The notes: generated by a model from the letters alone, not told the origin. Counted from the first letter of the stretch, positions 21,250 through 34,240 are shown. The stretch is 64,000 nucleotides of DNA from Stenopsyche tienmushanensis (GCA_008973525.1 WACJ01000069.1:1-64000), one strand, 5' to 3'. Program-made: numbers and translations.

Positions 21250-23870
21250 GTAATTTAATCATTTTATAAATCAATAAAAGTTTAAGCATGATGTCCTAAG
21301 ACCTTCGTGTTAATACATTTGGTATATGTAGGAATAATTAAAATATAATTTCATCATATTTATGATGGTTCAATTTACTCATAGATCTTCTTTACTACAT
21401 AATTCCTATTCAAATAGTTTAACCACATTTAAAAAGTATAGGGACCTCACCGCTATTTCTTTGAAAGATGTTCAATCTCTTGTATAGTATTTATATTAGA
21501 TCTTAGGGTTAATATGAATCATATTTTTGATTATGACACTTTTCTATTTACAAGCCAAAATGTTTTTGCCAAAATGCCAAAAAAAATCATACTTTGTCAA
21601 ACTTTAAAAAATATTTTTATGTTCAATAAAGATCGCTTAGTCAACACATTAAATATCAATATTCTATATTTAATACTTTGTATATAAAAAAAATGTTTTA
21701 GGCACAACAAGGCAGAAACGTCCCTTAAGCACATTTTTCTTGTAATTTTGTCCAATCGCCATTGATGTTGGACATTTTTTCTTTATTTTTCTATAATGCT
21801 ATTAAAATAGTTTGGAAGTTAGTAATTTTTTTGTGATATTATTTTCCCCTTTAAGACGTGACATTTAAAATAGGGTAAGAAATATGAATGTGTCTGTGAA
21901 AATACTTTTATGGAATTTTGTTGCAAATTAATCATAAACAGATCTTATAATCATATTAATAAAAGCTAATGGGTATCATCGTCTTTCCAATTTTTATTAA
22001 TTTTGTATTTTATGTATCCGTGGGAACGCTTGAAAAATATGAGTATTTTTCAAACCCAATATCATTAGTAAAGTAATCCATTTCTTTGCTGGAGAATAAC
22101 AGAAATATATTATACAAATCTTACATCACCATTTGGTTATAAATTGCATTAGTTAAGCATCCTGGGTATTTCATGGAGATACAATATTATAAATTTGAAC
22201 AGGATTTTTAGCAAACCCATACAAATGATGTTCTTGAAAAAAATCAAACTGTCTTATGGAAGACAATTTAAAGATAAAAAATACAATTGATGGCGTCACG
22301 GAATATTCTTGTATATATAATTTAAGACGTAACATCGCGAGGTCTTAGAATGGCCTATATTTGCATGGGATCGATTGACGTCAGTAATGATGTTTCTGAA
22401 GATAGATATAATTGTTCTACAATAGCCAAGATTTATTCACACAAGATTTAGACATATTTATCGATCTTCATGTCAAATTATGTACTTTTGCGTATAGTAT
22501 AGGTTTAATTAATGTCATGCCTGTCGACTGAGTTGTCAGGGAACTCTTGATTGATAGGAATACCAGGGAGTTTACACAAATTATAAGTATGAAAAATAGA
22601 TTTGTGTTGTGTAATAATTCGGCGAACATAAACATCCACATTATGTATGATTTATTGTGATGATTGGAAATGGAAATATGTGGTTGTGCAATCATGGGGA
22701 TATTAGAAGTTATTGAACAATTTGGCTCGATGATAATGTAAATGTGGGGTATATTTTTTCAAGTCTGATTTTTGTCTTGTAACATTTTATTCGCTTACAT
22801 ATGTGACTTATATATATATCATAATACGGGTCAAATCTCATTAAAATAAAATTCACGGGAGCGTAAAATATATAAGATACATACAGATACAGAAAAATAC
22901 GTTTTATTTAAATACATATTTATGATATTACAATACTAAATAATTGCTGAAAATATTTTTCAGGGCATTGTTTTTATATGATAGTTAATATCGAATCTTT
23001 ACGGTTCACTTCCAGGGTCCACCAGAATAATTGGTGCTATTTGACGAGTTACATATAAAGGTCATGCAAATGTGATCTAGGTATATTTTTGTAATGTTTT
23101 TTCAATTATTTCATTTGGTAAAAATGCTTACCATATAGTAACTTTTTTTCCTGAATAATACAAGGATTTTAATCGATGAATCCATCTATTATGAAATGTG
23201 TATCGCTAAAATTTTGTTCGAAAACAATGGATCTCTCGTTCGTTGTTCAATAATAATGTGAACTTATTTTTAAAATTTATGTTCATGTTTAAAATTGTAC
23301 TATCTTCTACTAAAATAAAATGCCTTATATCATTTGAAAAAACGTCACATGTAAACATTACGTAGTACTGACATCTAAGCATTGTATTTGGATGACCCAT
23401 TATAATTGGAATTTTTAAATTTATTTTCATTGTTTGATAAACCTGAATATGGTTCAAAAGATGGTAATGGGTATTCTAAATAAATTTCTGTAATTTTTCA
23501 GCATAATTGGTTTTCAAAATATTTCAAGAGTAATGAATATGGAGACCACTGTTTTATCAAAATGATTTTTTAAAAATCTTTATAATCTTAAAGTGCCTTT
23601 TATGGATTGACATACGCTAACGATGTTGCACCTCGCAACATAATTTTTGAAATGAGAATATTCCCGCATTATCTTGATCATTTGCTGTCTCAAAAGATTG
23701 ATGGAGTTTTGGTTTCAAAAGCTATAATAATATACAATTCATGGTAAATAAGCATACTTCTAATATAGTCTACAGTTGAATATGTCGTGTGGGCTATATT
23801 ACTATATTTACAATAACAAATAAGAATAGATTCTCATACAATGATTTCATATATATTATTAAATTAGCAT
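21250..23870. other. AT-rich spacer
   Basis: No coding-like segment or recognised repeat was found. Small frames at 22468-22695 and 23206-23457 (minus) lack motifs. A (TA) run lies at 22812-22820. This is the second longest unexplained stretch and probably intronic or intergenic. Confidence 0.45.
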
Positions 23871-23922
23871 ATTAACCCCTAAAGGAGTACTATCCCAGGG
23901 CCTGCGATCCCCCCTCCACTTA

Positions 23923-24271
23923 TCAGAAAGAGCACTTTTGTACATTGAGCTCAGAGACAGACAGAGACAGAGACAAATCCAGCGTCTCATTGTTACGTAT
24001 TTTTATAACGACTTGCAAATGTTGACTTTACGAACGTCTTCCAGATGACAACTGTCTAAATATCTTTCGAGATCGCCCTCGAAACTTGCATTTCTACCTT
24101 TGTCTATTCGCACTTGCTTATCTTCACTTTTTGTTAATTTGACTAATGATAGAGTCAAGCTAATTGATCTAAGATAAAATAACACCTGAGAGAAGATGCG
24201 CCACATGTTGTCTGTGTTTATCCCGTGCGTTATAATATCGCAAGCTCAATGTACAAGAGTGCTCTTTCTGA
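23923..24271. mobile_element. 349-bp element with 29-bp terminal inverted repeats
   Basis: TCAGAAAGAGCACTTTTGTA..CATTGAGCT at the left is repeated inverted at 24243-24271 with one mismatch in 29. A GAGACAGA microsatellite (23946-23976) follows the left arm. The interior (23995-24120) matches 7540-7665. No transposase is present. The element is a MITE by structure; the class is undetermined because no convincing target duplication is seen. A TTAACCCC start at 23877, 46 bases to the left, may belong to another TTAA element. Confidence 0.6.
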
Positions 24272-24597
24272 ATCATTGGAATTCGCTCGCAAATACGCGA
24301 TCATTCTACCATACGGGTTAGTTTTAGTAATCAAGCTCTAATCGCCTCGGGTCCATTTTTACAATCTTACTCTCGTTGTGATTTCTGCCTTGTATAACAA
24401 GATTTTTTAAGCTCTCGCTCGGTTGATTTGAAAATCAAGGTAATTAAAACAAGAGATCAAGCGTTTGTTTTAGTAGATAAGATACAAGCATCATCCGTAT
24501 CACTTTGTATATAATACCCCAGTATTATTCGGGAAACGGTTTATTATCCAAGTATCAAAAATTAAAAAAGATTTTTTTTTAAATAATATTTTTCAGA

Positions 24598-24635
24598 TAT
24601 GGATAATCCGCACTCGGATAATCGAGAGTACACTG
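24598..24635 (-). repeat. Tigger/pogo-like terminal inverted repeat
   Basis: The inverse of this segment reads CAGTGTACTCTCGATTATCC followed by GAGTGCGGATTATCCATA. This is the CAGT.. TCTCGATTATCCG pattern typical of Tigger/pogo termini in animals. The partner end was not located with certainty. Confidence 0.5.
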
Positions 24636-24649
24636 CATATTGGAAGGAA

Positions 24650-26040
24650 ATTATAAAATATAATGATGCTTTACCAGCTATCTAATAGCGTTAATTTTAT
24701 AAAATTGCTTAAAAATGGCATCAGTAATTCGAGGAATTACTCATGTAATGCACTTTAACTGCAAGTATAATTCCTAGATCTAAATTATATAGCACTTTTA
24801 TAAAGTTTAGGTGCAAAAATTCAATTTCACCTGTCCAAGTTCGTATGCTAAATTTAGCACTGACCATATTTTTGTTTAAACTAGTCAAGATTTATTTTTA
24901 TATAAGAAACACGATTTATGATTATTCATTATCATATTTTTTTAGTATTGATATGTACACACTCTAGATCAGATTTGAATATTAAATGATCATAAAATCG
25001 ATCAATATGGATGTAGAGCCCATTTGAAAAAAATATTGTTGAACGTGTTTTTAAGCATCCCCGAGCCAAATGTACAAGGTTTTTCAAAACATTGGTTGAA
25101 TTAATATTTCAAACGAAGGACTTAAGAAGTTTAATTCAATTCGATAAACTTTTGACGTATACCATTCCACGGCAGCATTATAAGAAAACTTTCTTCGGAC
25201 CAATATTTTTTTTGCAACCTTTAACCTTTTTGCTTGAATTTTCCTTCATATTTGACGGCTATTTGGAGTCTACATTTACATTAATAAATGTCTCCATAAT
25301 ATTAACATAGAAAAAATATGTTTTTCCAACGGCGCCTCGAGTTTTTCCCGGCAAATCATTAGCTTGTCATAATTTAAAATTTTAAAGCGTATTTGTAAAA
25401 AAAATGAAATAGTTTGATTTTGCGTATTCAATATACTTTGCAGTGGCATTTCAATTAGGGTTGTTTAAACTGCACCAACAAAGTTGAGAAACTTAAGCGC
25501 CGTGGTCTGCTGCTGCAAGCGCATTAACTACTTCTTAAGGAATAATTAAGCCGGTTTCCTGGGATTAAACATTCCTGGGAAGAAGTCAGCGGAAGAACTT
25601 TGAAAGATTTAAAGCTTGGAAAATTTTGAGGTAGTTCCTCAATTAGAAATAAGCGAGTATAATTAGCTATATTCATATTTTCAATTACAATAAAAACTAT
25701 TTTTTTACTAATCAAGCCTTATTATGATAGTTTAGTTTTTGAACCATTCCTTTTAAGGTTCTGATTTAAATTAAAATTGTGGGGGTGGGGGGAAATTATA
25801 AAAAAAAGTAAATATTAAGACGATTAATAAAGTCGAACAGGTCCATCTATAAATGGTTTGCAACAGTAATTCAAATATAATTTTATAATTTCGCCACTCA
25901 TTCATCCAAATATCTTTTATCCCTGGACAAAAGCTTTTATTAAAATAGCCTAAGTGCGATAACGGATATAGAAATTTTAAGGAGAAGGTTCATTTTCATC
26001 TAATGTATATTAAATAAGGACTTCAATGTTCAACTTTCCA
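24650..26040. other. AT-rich spacer
   Basis: No repeat match and no coding-like frame with motifs was found. Confidence 0.4.
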
Positions 26041-26056
26041 GTTATACTCTTACATA

Positions 26057-27286
26057 TTAGATAAAGCGGAAAGAAATGTCATTTTTTTGGTTGCGCCTTT
26101 GCCATCAGTTTGTCTCAGGTTGCTGTCGAGTGAATACGTCAAGGTTGGTGTCATTTTGAAGCTCTGCTGTTTGTCTTACTTTTTCAAATATTTTTATATT
26201 TTTTTAGCCATAGTGAAACTGTCTAAGGCAGAAATTGATGAGACCCATTTGCGGTCTTGTTTACTGTTTTTATTCGATAAAGGATTAAAAGCAAAATAAG
26301 CTACCCAGAGCATTTGTGATACATATGGCAATATATTGAATACTCAAAAATGCCAAAGATGGTTCAAAAAATTCAAAAGTGGCGACAGAGATTTGAAAAA
26401 TAAACTAAAATCTGGACGACCTCCAACAATCGATGATTACGCATTAAATTCTCTGGTAGAATCTGATCCTCGAAAAACAATAAAGGAATTATCGCTAGAC
26501 ATCGGCTGTCCCTGGTCGACAGTAAAAGACTATTTGAAAAAACATAGACAGGGAATTTGGGAATAACGGATAACCATTAGTTCATCGCTATTGTCCAGGT
26601 ATGAAACCGATCAATTTTTAAAAAGGATCGTTACTGGGGATGAGAAGTGGGTACTCTATAACAGTCCGAGAATGAAAAACAGTGGCTTTCTTCAAATCAA
26701 GTACCTGTTTCGACCTCTCGACCGTCATTATCCTTGAAAAGGGTTCTCCTTTGTGTTTGGTGGGATTTTTTTGGCGTGATTCACTACAAATTATTAAAAC
26801 CTGACCAAACTGTCACAGCAGAGCTATACTGTGCACAATTAGATAGGTTAAAAGCGGAAATGCTCAAAATGCGATCAGTGTTAGTTAACAATCAGAGAAG
26901 AATATTACAGCATGATAATGCAAGACCACCCGCAGCAAGGATTACGCAGAACAAAATGAGGGAGCTGGATTTGGAAGTGCTGCAACATCCATCATATTCT
27001 CCTGACATTGCACTTTCTGACTATCATCTTTTCAAGTCATTAGAACATTCGCTTCGCGATAAAAAAAATCAGTTCTCTGGAACAAGTGAAAAATCATTTG
27101 GATTCTTACTTTAGCGGAAAACCGGGCGAATTTTACGAAAGAGGCATTAAAAAACTACCTAATCTGTGGAGGGCGATTATAAATAACAATGGAAATTATT
27201 TAATTGAGTAATATTGTGTAGCTTTAATTAAAATAAATTTTCTCTCCAAATAACAAAAAAATGACATTTCTTTCCGCTTTACCTAA
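26057..27286 (+). mobile_element. mariner element, near full length (1230 bp)
   Basis: The terminal inverted repeats are unmistakable. The left starts TTAGATAAAGCGGAAAGAAA and the right (inverse) TTAGGTAAAGCGGAAAGAAA, continuing TGTCATTTTTTTG in both. Each is flanked by the TA target duplication (26055-26056 and 27287-27288). The length is close to the usual 1.2-1.3 kb for mariners. It contains one transposase pseudogene, described separately. The near-identical ends suggest a comparatively recent insertion. Confidence 0.93.
26208..27211 (+). pseudogene. mariner DD34D transposase, inactivated
   Basis: The product would cut and paste mariner DNA at TA dinucleotides. Visible parts in order: an N-terminal helix-turn-helix (KLSKAEIDETHLRSCLLFLF, then CQRWFKKFKSGDRDLKNKL and SGRPPTID), VTGDEKWVLYN with the first Asp, WWDFFGVIHYKLLKPDQTV, HDNARPPAAR with the second Asp, YSPDIALSDYHLF with the third Asp exactly 34 residues later, and NLWRAIINNNGNYLIE then TAA at 27209-27211. 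It is broken by a stop at 26297-26299, a short deletion plus stop at about 26564, a frameshift near 26720 and another near 27075. The usual HDNARPH is HDNARPP here. The protein cannot be made; the terminal repeats could still be mobilised by a relative. Confidence 0.92.
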
Positions 27287-27299
27287 TATATTTCTTTGC

Positions 27300-28540
27300 G
27301 AGTCATTATTTTTACGTACGAGGATGTATTGTCATGATAATTAAAAAAAGGAAAGTTTGCATAAAAAAAAATTAAGAAGAGCATCTTTGAGTTTTAGAGA
27401 TTGTTTTAACACATTATCGGTGGGCTATTTGCGCGGACCGCATTTTTTTGAATTCTCACTTAAATACACGTAACTTTCAAATTTAACAGGCAAATTATAT
27501 CCATAGGCACCAAAATACAAAAAAAATATTTACACTCTTAAAAAACTTAATTATACATATGTTCTTAAACATCGTCTTGTAATATAAATAAAAGTTTAAA
27601 TTTTAATACTAAATGACCAAAACGAAAAACACGACGGTTCACGTAAAGGTCTTCATTTAACATTTATTTGTTACATATACATATATCGAGAATGATAGAT
27701 TTTAGTAAATAAGGTTAAGGTGTTAAACTACTCAAGAAAGACATTAATTTATTGCTAACACATTATATACGGGGGCGCTCGCGCGCGTCTGCTCCCTGAC
27801 GCGGGCAATCTTTCAACGCCGCGTGTAAAATACTTATATTTATATGAAATACCATTGCTTTTAAAATAAGCGACATTTTAAAATATATTTTTTTAGCCCA
27901 AGTTATACCAAAAATACACACCAATTATTCCACCAATAGTATAGATATCGAAATACGTATTTTACACAAAATAATTGTCACGTATGTTTTAAAATGCATA
28001 AAAATATTTTAGACTATAATATTGAATTGAAGTGTAAGTCGATTTATAATTGTCGACAGAAATGCATCATTTTTTACTTTGCTGAAAACCTTTTCATAAA
28101 AGGATTTAAATGGTGCTACACATTTTATGGAGCATTTAATTGATTTGTATCCTTTTTTGCAATGTTCTTAATAATGCATACTTTATAAATGTTTATTTGG
28201 GATAAAGTCGGGGGTTGTTTTTAGAGCACCACACAGCATTTAGCCGACGTCAACCAAAAGACAAAGTAGTTCATAAAAAATGCGTCCTGTATGTTATGTG
28301 TTAAGCTCTGGAGTTCTTTGCAGATATGGCTCATGTCTTTGAATTCATATTTAAGAACGTGATTTCCAATTAATGTGCTATTTTTGATCTTCGTTCTTCA
28401 TCTTTATCTTTAGATCGTAATTCAAAGCTTATCTTAGATATGCAGTTCTTCCAAAATATAAGCATTTGCTTGGCTCATCATTTATGGGTTCAACAGAAAT
28501 CTTCTTCGATACTATATACATCAAATCTAAAGGTAAACTT
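27300..28540. other. AT-rich spacer with one GC island
   Basis: GGGGGCGCTCGCGCGCGTCT at 27771 and ACGCGGGC / ACGCCGCGTG just after form a short CpG-rich patch of about 70 bp in otherwise AT-rich DNA. No coding frame or promoter is recognisable. Confidence 0.35.
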
Positions 28541-28545
28541 AAACC

Positions 28546-28730
28546 TTTTTTGTGCGGTAGATGCGTTCCGCGGAAAATCGCACAAAAAGAAGTCGCACAA
28601 AAGAAACTGTGTCGTACGTAGGAAAAGTGAAGATAAGTTCCATGGATTTTAAAAACCGCATAACTTCGAAACAGATTTATAAAATATATCCAAAATCGCA
28701 TAAAAAAAAGAACAAAAAAAGAGGAAAACT
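28546..28730 (+). repeat. AAAATCGC-rich MITE (family J2), copy 1
   Basis: GGTAGATGCGTTCCGCGGAA followed by AATCGCACAAAAAGAAGTCG matches, inverted, the insertion at 51985-52150. The two share ATGGATTTTAAAAACCGCAT, AACTT.GAAACAG and ATAAAATATATCCAAAATCG. One end (CAGTAGATGCGTTCCGCG in the 52-kb copy) has the CAGT start of pogo-like elements. Three overlapping small frames across it are artefacts. Confidence 0.6.
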
Positions 28731-28949
28731 AATGCAAGTAAAGGAAATAATAATTATTTTAATTATAAACTATCATCGCTGTATGATAATTTTTTTTGCG
28801 ATTTTCGAAATGATCCAAAATCGATCTCTTCTTAGGAAGAAATAGTATACCCAGTGTCAATGTCATCATTGTTCTGTGTAGATTTTTTCTTTCCAACAAT
28901 ATAATTCATAATTAGTAAAGATGTCGCTAAAGTCCCTAACTAAAAAAAA

Positions 28950-29290
28950 AAAACACAAAATGCGATTTTTTAATAAAATTTCAGTCAAGAAAGAATTCGC
29001 ACCCAGTTTGAAGTAAATGAATTAACTAAAATTTGAGATATGATGTCAACCGTGTTAAAAAAAAAGTAGTTTCGAGAAAAACGCGTTAAAAAATCCATTA
29101 TGGTAGGACCGGCCAAGTTGCTGCGTGCGAATTTTGGAAATTCTTTTGGAGTCTCAAAGTCTCAAATTATAAATCTTAATACGTAAATCTTTACAAAACA
29201 AAAAAATAATAAAAAGATGCTTTGAAATAAAAACCGCATAACTTCGAAATTGCACAAAAGAAGTCGCACAAAAACAGATTTGAGTGTATA
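28950..29290 (+). repeat. Dispersed repeat J, copy 2
   Basis: This matches 15090-15660 in the same orientation (ATATGATGTCAACCGTGTT, GTTTCGAGA.AAACGCGTT, GGTAGGACCGGCCAAGTTGC, CGCATAACTTCGAAATTGCA, TTTGAGTGTATA). It is shorter by some 200 bases in the middle than the 15-kb copy. Confidence 0.55.
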
Positions 29291-29299
29291 TATGTTTGC

Positions 29300-31060
29300 C
29301 TTTATTAAATTTCCTGTTTTTCCTGTTTAAGTTTGTTTGACTTTTAACTTCATAAAGGCAGTTGCTTTATATTTTATAAAGGCAATCAATAATAAGTAAT
29401 TTTCTTCATTTTGAGCTAGTAAGCCATTAAGTAAACGACCGAAGAGTAAGATCATTTGATAATTATAGGTTTTTCAAAATAATCTTAGATTTTTTTAAAA
29501 TTTGAACGTAAAATGACGTAAAATCCAAATGATGGATGGATAATACTGCCATCAAAACTAATAAGATCTTCCCTATAGGATTTATTTTATTTTAAACATA
29601 TAGGATTTTTTAATAAAATTGATTTATTATCTACGAACAAAAATGTTATAATCAAGAATAATAAACTGCAGCTTGTTTTCTAGAGAATTTATTCATGGAC
29701 CCAAATTGGCTAGAAGGATTCCAACTTGCATCATCATGATGACCCTTCTCATAGAGCAGCCCTCTTAACTATTCGCTTCTTAATATACTTATTTTTATAT
29801 CATGTAGAAAATGAAATGGGGTTTTAAAAGACAATCTTAAAAGTTTTAAATGATTGAATCTCCAAACATAGAAATGAGGTCTTCGGGTGAACCTTTTTGG
29901 GTCTTCGATCATTTGTCTGAAAGTTGGCGTATAAATCAGCATTTCGGGGCGTCGTGGTGAAATATGACGTTCCATACAAACTTCTTCATGAAAAAGTTGA
30001 AAGGCTATGAAGTTTATCTGATTTAAACCCTCTGGCGGGAGAAATTTAAATCCTTCTCGCAACCTTGCTCAATATAAATCGAATTACAAATTCATTGCGA
30101 AGCCCAATTTAGCACCGAATTGCGGTCGTCAAACATGTCACTCGAAATATTTAACAATATTCATTCATCATTCCCTTATCGTTTCACTTGCAAGTTTTTG
30201 ACAAGGGCCATTACTTTCGTTAATTAAAATCTGGTTTAAATCCGACTAAAATTACAACCCCTAAATGTACCCGTCAAATGTGAACGGTTATCGTTCTCTG
30301 CCACAGTTTAAATTAAAGCAGTTATTTGTCGATCAACATGAAATAATTCATATCAACTTCAAATGTGATTAATTGGGAAACGTATACGACTTTTCAATTA
30401 ATACAAAATTTCGACGACTGATATTCTAATTTGGATCTAGAATTAAAATCATGTTGACACGGTCAATAAAATAGAGCATTTAATTAACCAAATCGTATAG
30501 AGTATTTTTCATTATAATCATTTTTCATATATCATGTTTATACTTATATTTCTTAGGTTCAGCTCAAACCAATATCGTACATAATCGCCAATCAACGATA
30601 ATTCATTTTATCGACTTTCTTATCTGAGTTTTTATATTTATTGTCGATCGAACAAGGTCGCCATAATCTCAAATTTACACTAACGAGAGTACACATTTTT
30701 ATTGTTATTATAGTGATTTTCAGATTCCTTTTTATCGTCATGCTTTTGGCTAAAATATTTAGCCCATCCAGAAAAACAGCAGGTTTTAAATGCTAATTTT
30801 ATAAAACACCATTCTAATAATATGCGTATATCGATATAATCTGTCGTCTGTATATCCATGGGAACGATCTGAACAGATAAATATCACGCAATCACTCGAA
30901 GCACGGCAGTTCTTAAACACTTTAATGAGTTACTTTTCTATGTAGGATGATACATAAACATAATTTATGGAACCAAAAAAATCCAAATACTACAAATTTG
31001 AATCGCCATCTATCGGTGACATTTTTTCCAATATTGTTTTTTAAAAAAACCTAATATATT
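29300..31060. other. Spacer, unassigned
   Basis: A 97-codon minus-strand frame at 29769-30062 begins with TTG; its first ATG leaves 68 codons with a mixed, not obviously random, composition (HISPRRPEMLIYTPTFRQMI). No family or splice context is visible, so I do not call it a gene. The part from 30060 to 30700 is moderately complex, non-repetitive DNA. Confidence 0.3.
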
Positions 31061-31210
31061 AGTGACTAAAGAATCCATTCCCGGGATTAGTAAACGTAGT
31101 CCTGAAAAATTCGGGATAAAATTTTTTATCTAACAAAAATTGTACACCTCACCAGCACGATGAAGGCTACTAAATCGAGATATTTCAGCCGAAATCTGAA
31201 CGCTTGGAAA

Positions 31211-31470
31211 CAGTGATGTATCTACTAATCGGCGAGCTTAGGCGACGCCTAGGGGCAGTAACTGTCTAATTTATGTGTACATATATGTTTTTCAAATTGG
31301 TATATTAACTTTTCTCTTCCGGTGATGTATTTACTACACCTCGACTCTAATAATGGGAATATCGATATGAAATATAATAGATACGGTGTTCAGAATTTTT
31401 GTATTCCTCCGTAATATAATTACGAAACACATCAAAGTATTATAGTATATATTTGTAATGATGCAACTTT
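31211..31470 (-). repeat. Composite MITE (hAT-like end plus TTAA element P2), copy a
   Basis: It starts with CAGTGATGTATCTACTAATC then GGCGAGCTTAGGCGACGCCT, a hAT-like end, up to GGTATATTAACTTTTCTCTTCC at about 31300. It then continues with CCGGTGATGTATTTACTACA and CCTCGACTCTAATAATGGGA. The whole piece is the inverse of 42440-42705. The P2 part recurs at 36640, 37297 and 52492. Confidence 0.65.
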
Positions 31471-31479
31471 GACATACGA

Positions 31480-33050
31480 ACATCTAGAAATAATCTTGGA
31501 CATATATGAAGAATTTTGGACATATACGAAGAAGAAGATGAAGAATACATCTTTTCACTGACGTAATCTAATTTTGATATTTTTGTATATATTTGTAAAA
31601 TTGAGTTGGATTTATTCCATCATTTCGAACAATAAACCACCAGCGAAGCAAACAGATTAAAGCAACTTCAGTCTTATCGTCGCAATGGACACTTTTACGT
31701 CAAAGTCTTTCAGCTGATGGTTCACATTATAAATTTATGTTTCAGCTTTATTGTTGACATGCTCAGAAGTTTCTCGTTTTTTCGTGGATTACTTTTCTTT
31801 TATGTCCACATGCTTCTACTTTGCTAGGCTTATTTTTACTATCTTCGTGCAATGAACTTTCGATTTGGCAGTCTCTTAATGATATTTTTATTCCAGCTAT
31901 TTTTTGCTTAGGAAATTTTAAATTTCTCCATTCATTGCATGCATAAACTATGCTTGTATTCGTTTAATTTTTTTTAACATAAACTATTCTTCCTATTTAT
32001 GATACTTTTTACTAAACACAATATTTTGTTATCTTTTACGCATACTTAAAAATAATAGATCCATTCCCAGTATCTCAAATATCGATATTTGATATTCTGC
32101 ATTGATTCTATCCATTGAATACCATAACGACGACGTCGCAAGTCATTTTCATATTTTAATAAAAATTCAATATAGTGCATTAAAGCTCTGTCCCATAAAA
32201 ATACCAATATTGACAAAGGGTAAATCCATAAATATATTCAACGATGGTTTTAATATTGGCACACTTTATATTCTCAGCGCTTTCCTTTACGAAGCGTACC
32301 GCTGTTAAAGGTACACTTTGAGAGAAATTCAATAAAGGTAATTGAAGGGTTTGGGGTAAACAATTTTTTTATTTTAAATTTTCATATTTTGCTACGTTTA
32401 AGGGCCGCTTATGAACCTTGAAGTATCTGTCGTATGCGAATGACTTAATTAAAAGCGAAATTAATTTATGAGGGGGCTTCCAAAATTGACGTCCGAAATT
32501 TAATACAATCAAATCCTAAGCGAAATTCTCCATGACGAGTACTTCGACCGGTGTTGAAAAACAACCAATTTGTACATTGTTAAGAGCTATTAGTTGTTCA
32601 CGGTTGAATTTCCATTGAGCAAAGTCCACAGTTTATGTATGCCTCTATGATGAAAGCAATCTCCGTTTGTTTTTTTAATAAAGAGAAAATTGACCCGAAA
32701 ATTACATGGCTTTTCAGGCTACTTTCGGCGAAAATCGATTATTACGGAATCACATGCCAACAAATGAAATGTCAACAAGAGCTTGGACGATTTATTTTTG
32801 GCACCCTAAGGTCAATTTAAAAGACCGCCATACTTTTTATTGAATTTTAAAAGCTTGTGATTTGCCTTTCTTTCATTAATCCATATAAATCATGCTATTT
32901 TTCTATTATTGATGGCTGTGATTTATGCTGAAAGAAAGCCACGTGCTTTTGAATTGATTACACGACTGAATTAGAAAAGTTGTTGCCATGAATTTTGATA
33001 AAAATACCTCAACTCTATTAAATAATTATAAAAATAAACTTGAAATACAA
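31480..33050. other. AT-rich spacer
   Basis: Small frames at 32102-32308 and 32635-32820 have no motif or splice context. Nothing else is recognised. Confidence 0.4.
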
Positions 33051-33059
33051 GTGATTTAA

Positions 33060-33543
33060 CCCTTTAAACCCTTAATTTAATCTGATAAATTAAGTCTGCT
33101 CAGATTAACAGCGCTATTGCATGGGGATGCTAAATCGCCCACGCTACAGTTCCATCAAGAGTGCTAACCAAAAACCAATTGCAAAAAATATATTTTGAAG
33201 CTTGACCGCGCCATCAATCCATGTTTCTGTGGGAACGCCCTAAAAGGTGTGTTACCTAAATTAAAAAAGAAAACAAATGTATATCCAAGTATTCCAAGGC
33301 AATTTATACCTTATTTGACAAATAAATCATCAAGTGTAGGACATCGTTTTAATTAAAAAGTCATTTTTAACGTCGTCCAAAATTCTTCATGCAATTTATT
33401 TATATGGCAATAAATGAAATATCAAAATTTAATAGCAAAACTGACTTAAAAGCATTCCAATTCAATGATGAATTTTAAAAAGTCTTAGAAATCAATCAAA
33501 CTCTTAACAATCAATATTTTTTATTCACTTTCTACTATTTTAA
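33060..33543 (-). repeat. Outer repeat of the 33/40-kb inverted duplication, copy A
   Basis: This is the inverse of 40427-40790. Shared blocks are AAGTCTGCTCAGATTAACAG, ATCAAGAGTRYTAACCAAAA and AACCAATTGCAAAA, then AAAGCATTCCAATTCAATGA and AGAAATCAATCAAACTCTTA. The left boundary follows TTAA (33056-33059) with CCCTTTAAACCC, again piggyBac-like. Copy A has about 100 extra bases around 33190-33300. Confidence 0.65.
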
Positions 33544-33945
33544 CCCTTTGAACTGGAGAGGTGACTCTCACTCACCATATGATTTGATATCGCAACTCGA
33601 GAGGCGACTCTCGTTCACCACTTGGTTTGATGCAGAAACAGAGTCCCTACTTTCTTCTGTATAATCTTATGAAATGTAGCATGACATGATACTCTTCAAA
33701 CAGATATAAGATTTTCTTATCTGAAATTAATCCACAACCACGAACCAGACTGAATGCTCGGCACTATTTTGAACTTGGCAATCATGGCAGAAATACTACT
33801 AAATTTTTGATCCCTATTATAATACTTGCAATATTTAATAAATTATATTCATAAAGGGGTAATGATTTTAAGTTAGGAGTAATAAATTCGCTAAAAGTGC
33901 TGCGAAATGTCTTGAGTTGCCGGTTCGCCGCGCGAAAAAAGACTT
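33544..33945 (-). mobile_element. piggyBac-like MITE P1, copy A
   Basis: TTAA (33540-33543) is followed by CCCTTTGAACTGGAGAGGTG. The interior is the inverse of 40011-40426: the ACTCTCACTCACCATATGAT block, then GAACTTGGCAATCATGGCAG, TTTGATCCCTATTATAATAC and GTTGCCGGTTCGCCGCGCGA. The far terminus (CCCTTTGCATACG in the other copy) has been lost and joined directly to another copy of the outer repeat. It is non-autonomous, with no transposase. Confidence 0.8.
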
Positions 33946-34240
33946 TAAAGCATTCCAATTTAATGAGGAAATTAAAAAAGTCTTAGAAATCAATCAAACT
34001 CTTAACGATCAATATGGAGAGGTGACTCACATTCACCATATGATTTGATACCGCAACTCGAGAGGTGACTCTCGCTCACTCGGTTTGATGCAGAAACTCG
34101 ATGCAGGGTAATAACTGTTTACGTTTAATACCTTTGAAGCGGGTCCCTACGCTCTTCAACTTGGCAACTAGTTCAAATTTGGCAGTCGTGACAGAAAGAC
34201 TACTAAGTTTTTGATCCCTATAAGTATTGAACAGGAGTTG
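33946..34240 (-). repeat. P1 plus outer repeat, tandem partial copy A'
   Basis: AAAGCATTCCAATTTAATGA and AGTCTTAGAAATCAATCAAA repeat 33448-33500. Then GGAGAGGTGACTCACATTCA and the Leu/Ser-like GCTCACTCGGTTTGATGCAG block repeat the start of P1, with the intervening about 40 bases, including the TTAA, deleted. It ends in the TACTAAGTTTTTGATCCCTA block. This is a tandem duplication of an already nested structure. Confidence 0.65.

Noticed and set aside
29769..30062. 97-residue minus-strand ORF as a host gene
   Set aside because: It has a non-ATG start, no recognised domain and no splice context. Its composition is mixed, so I mention it in the spacer entry but do not call it.
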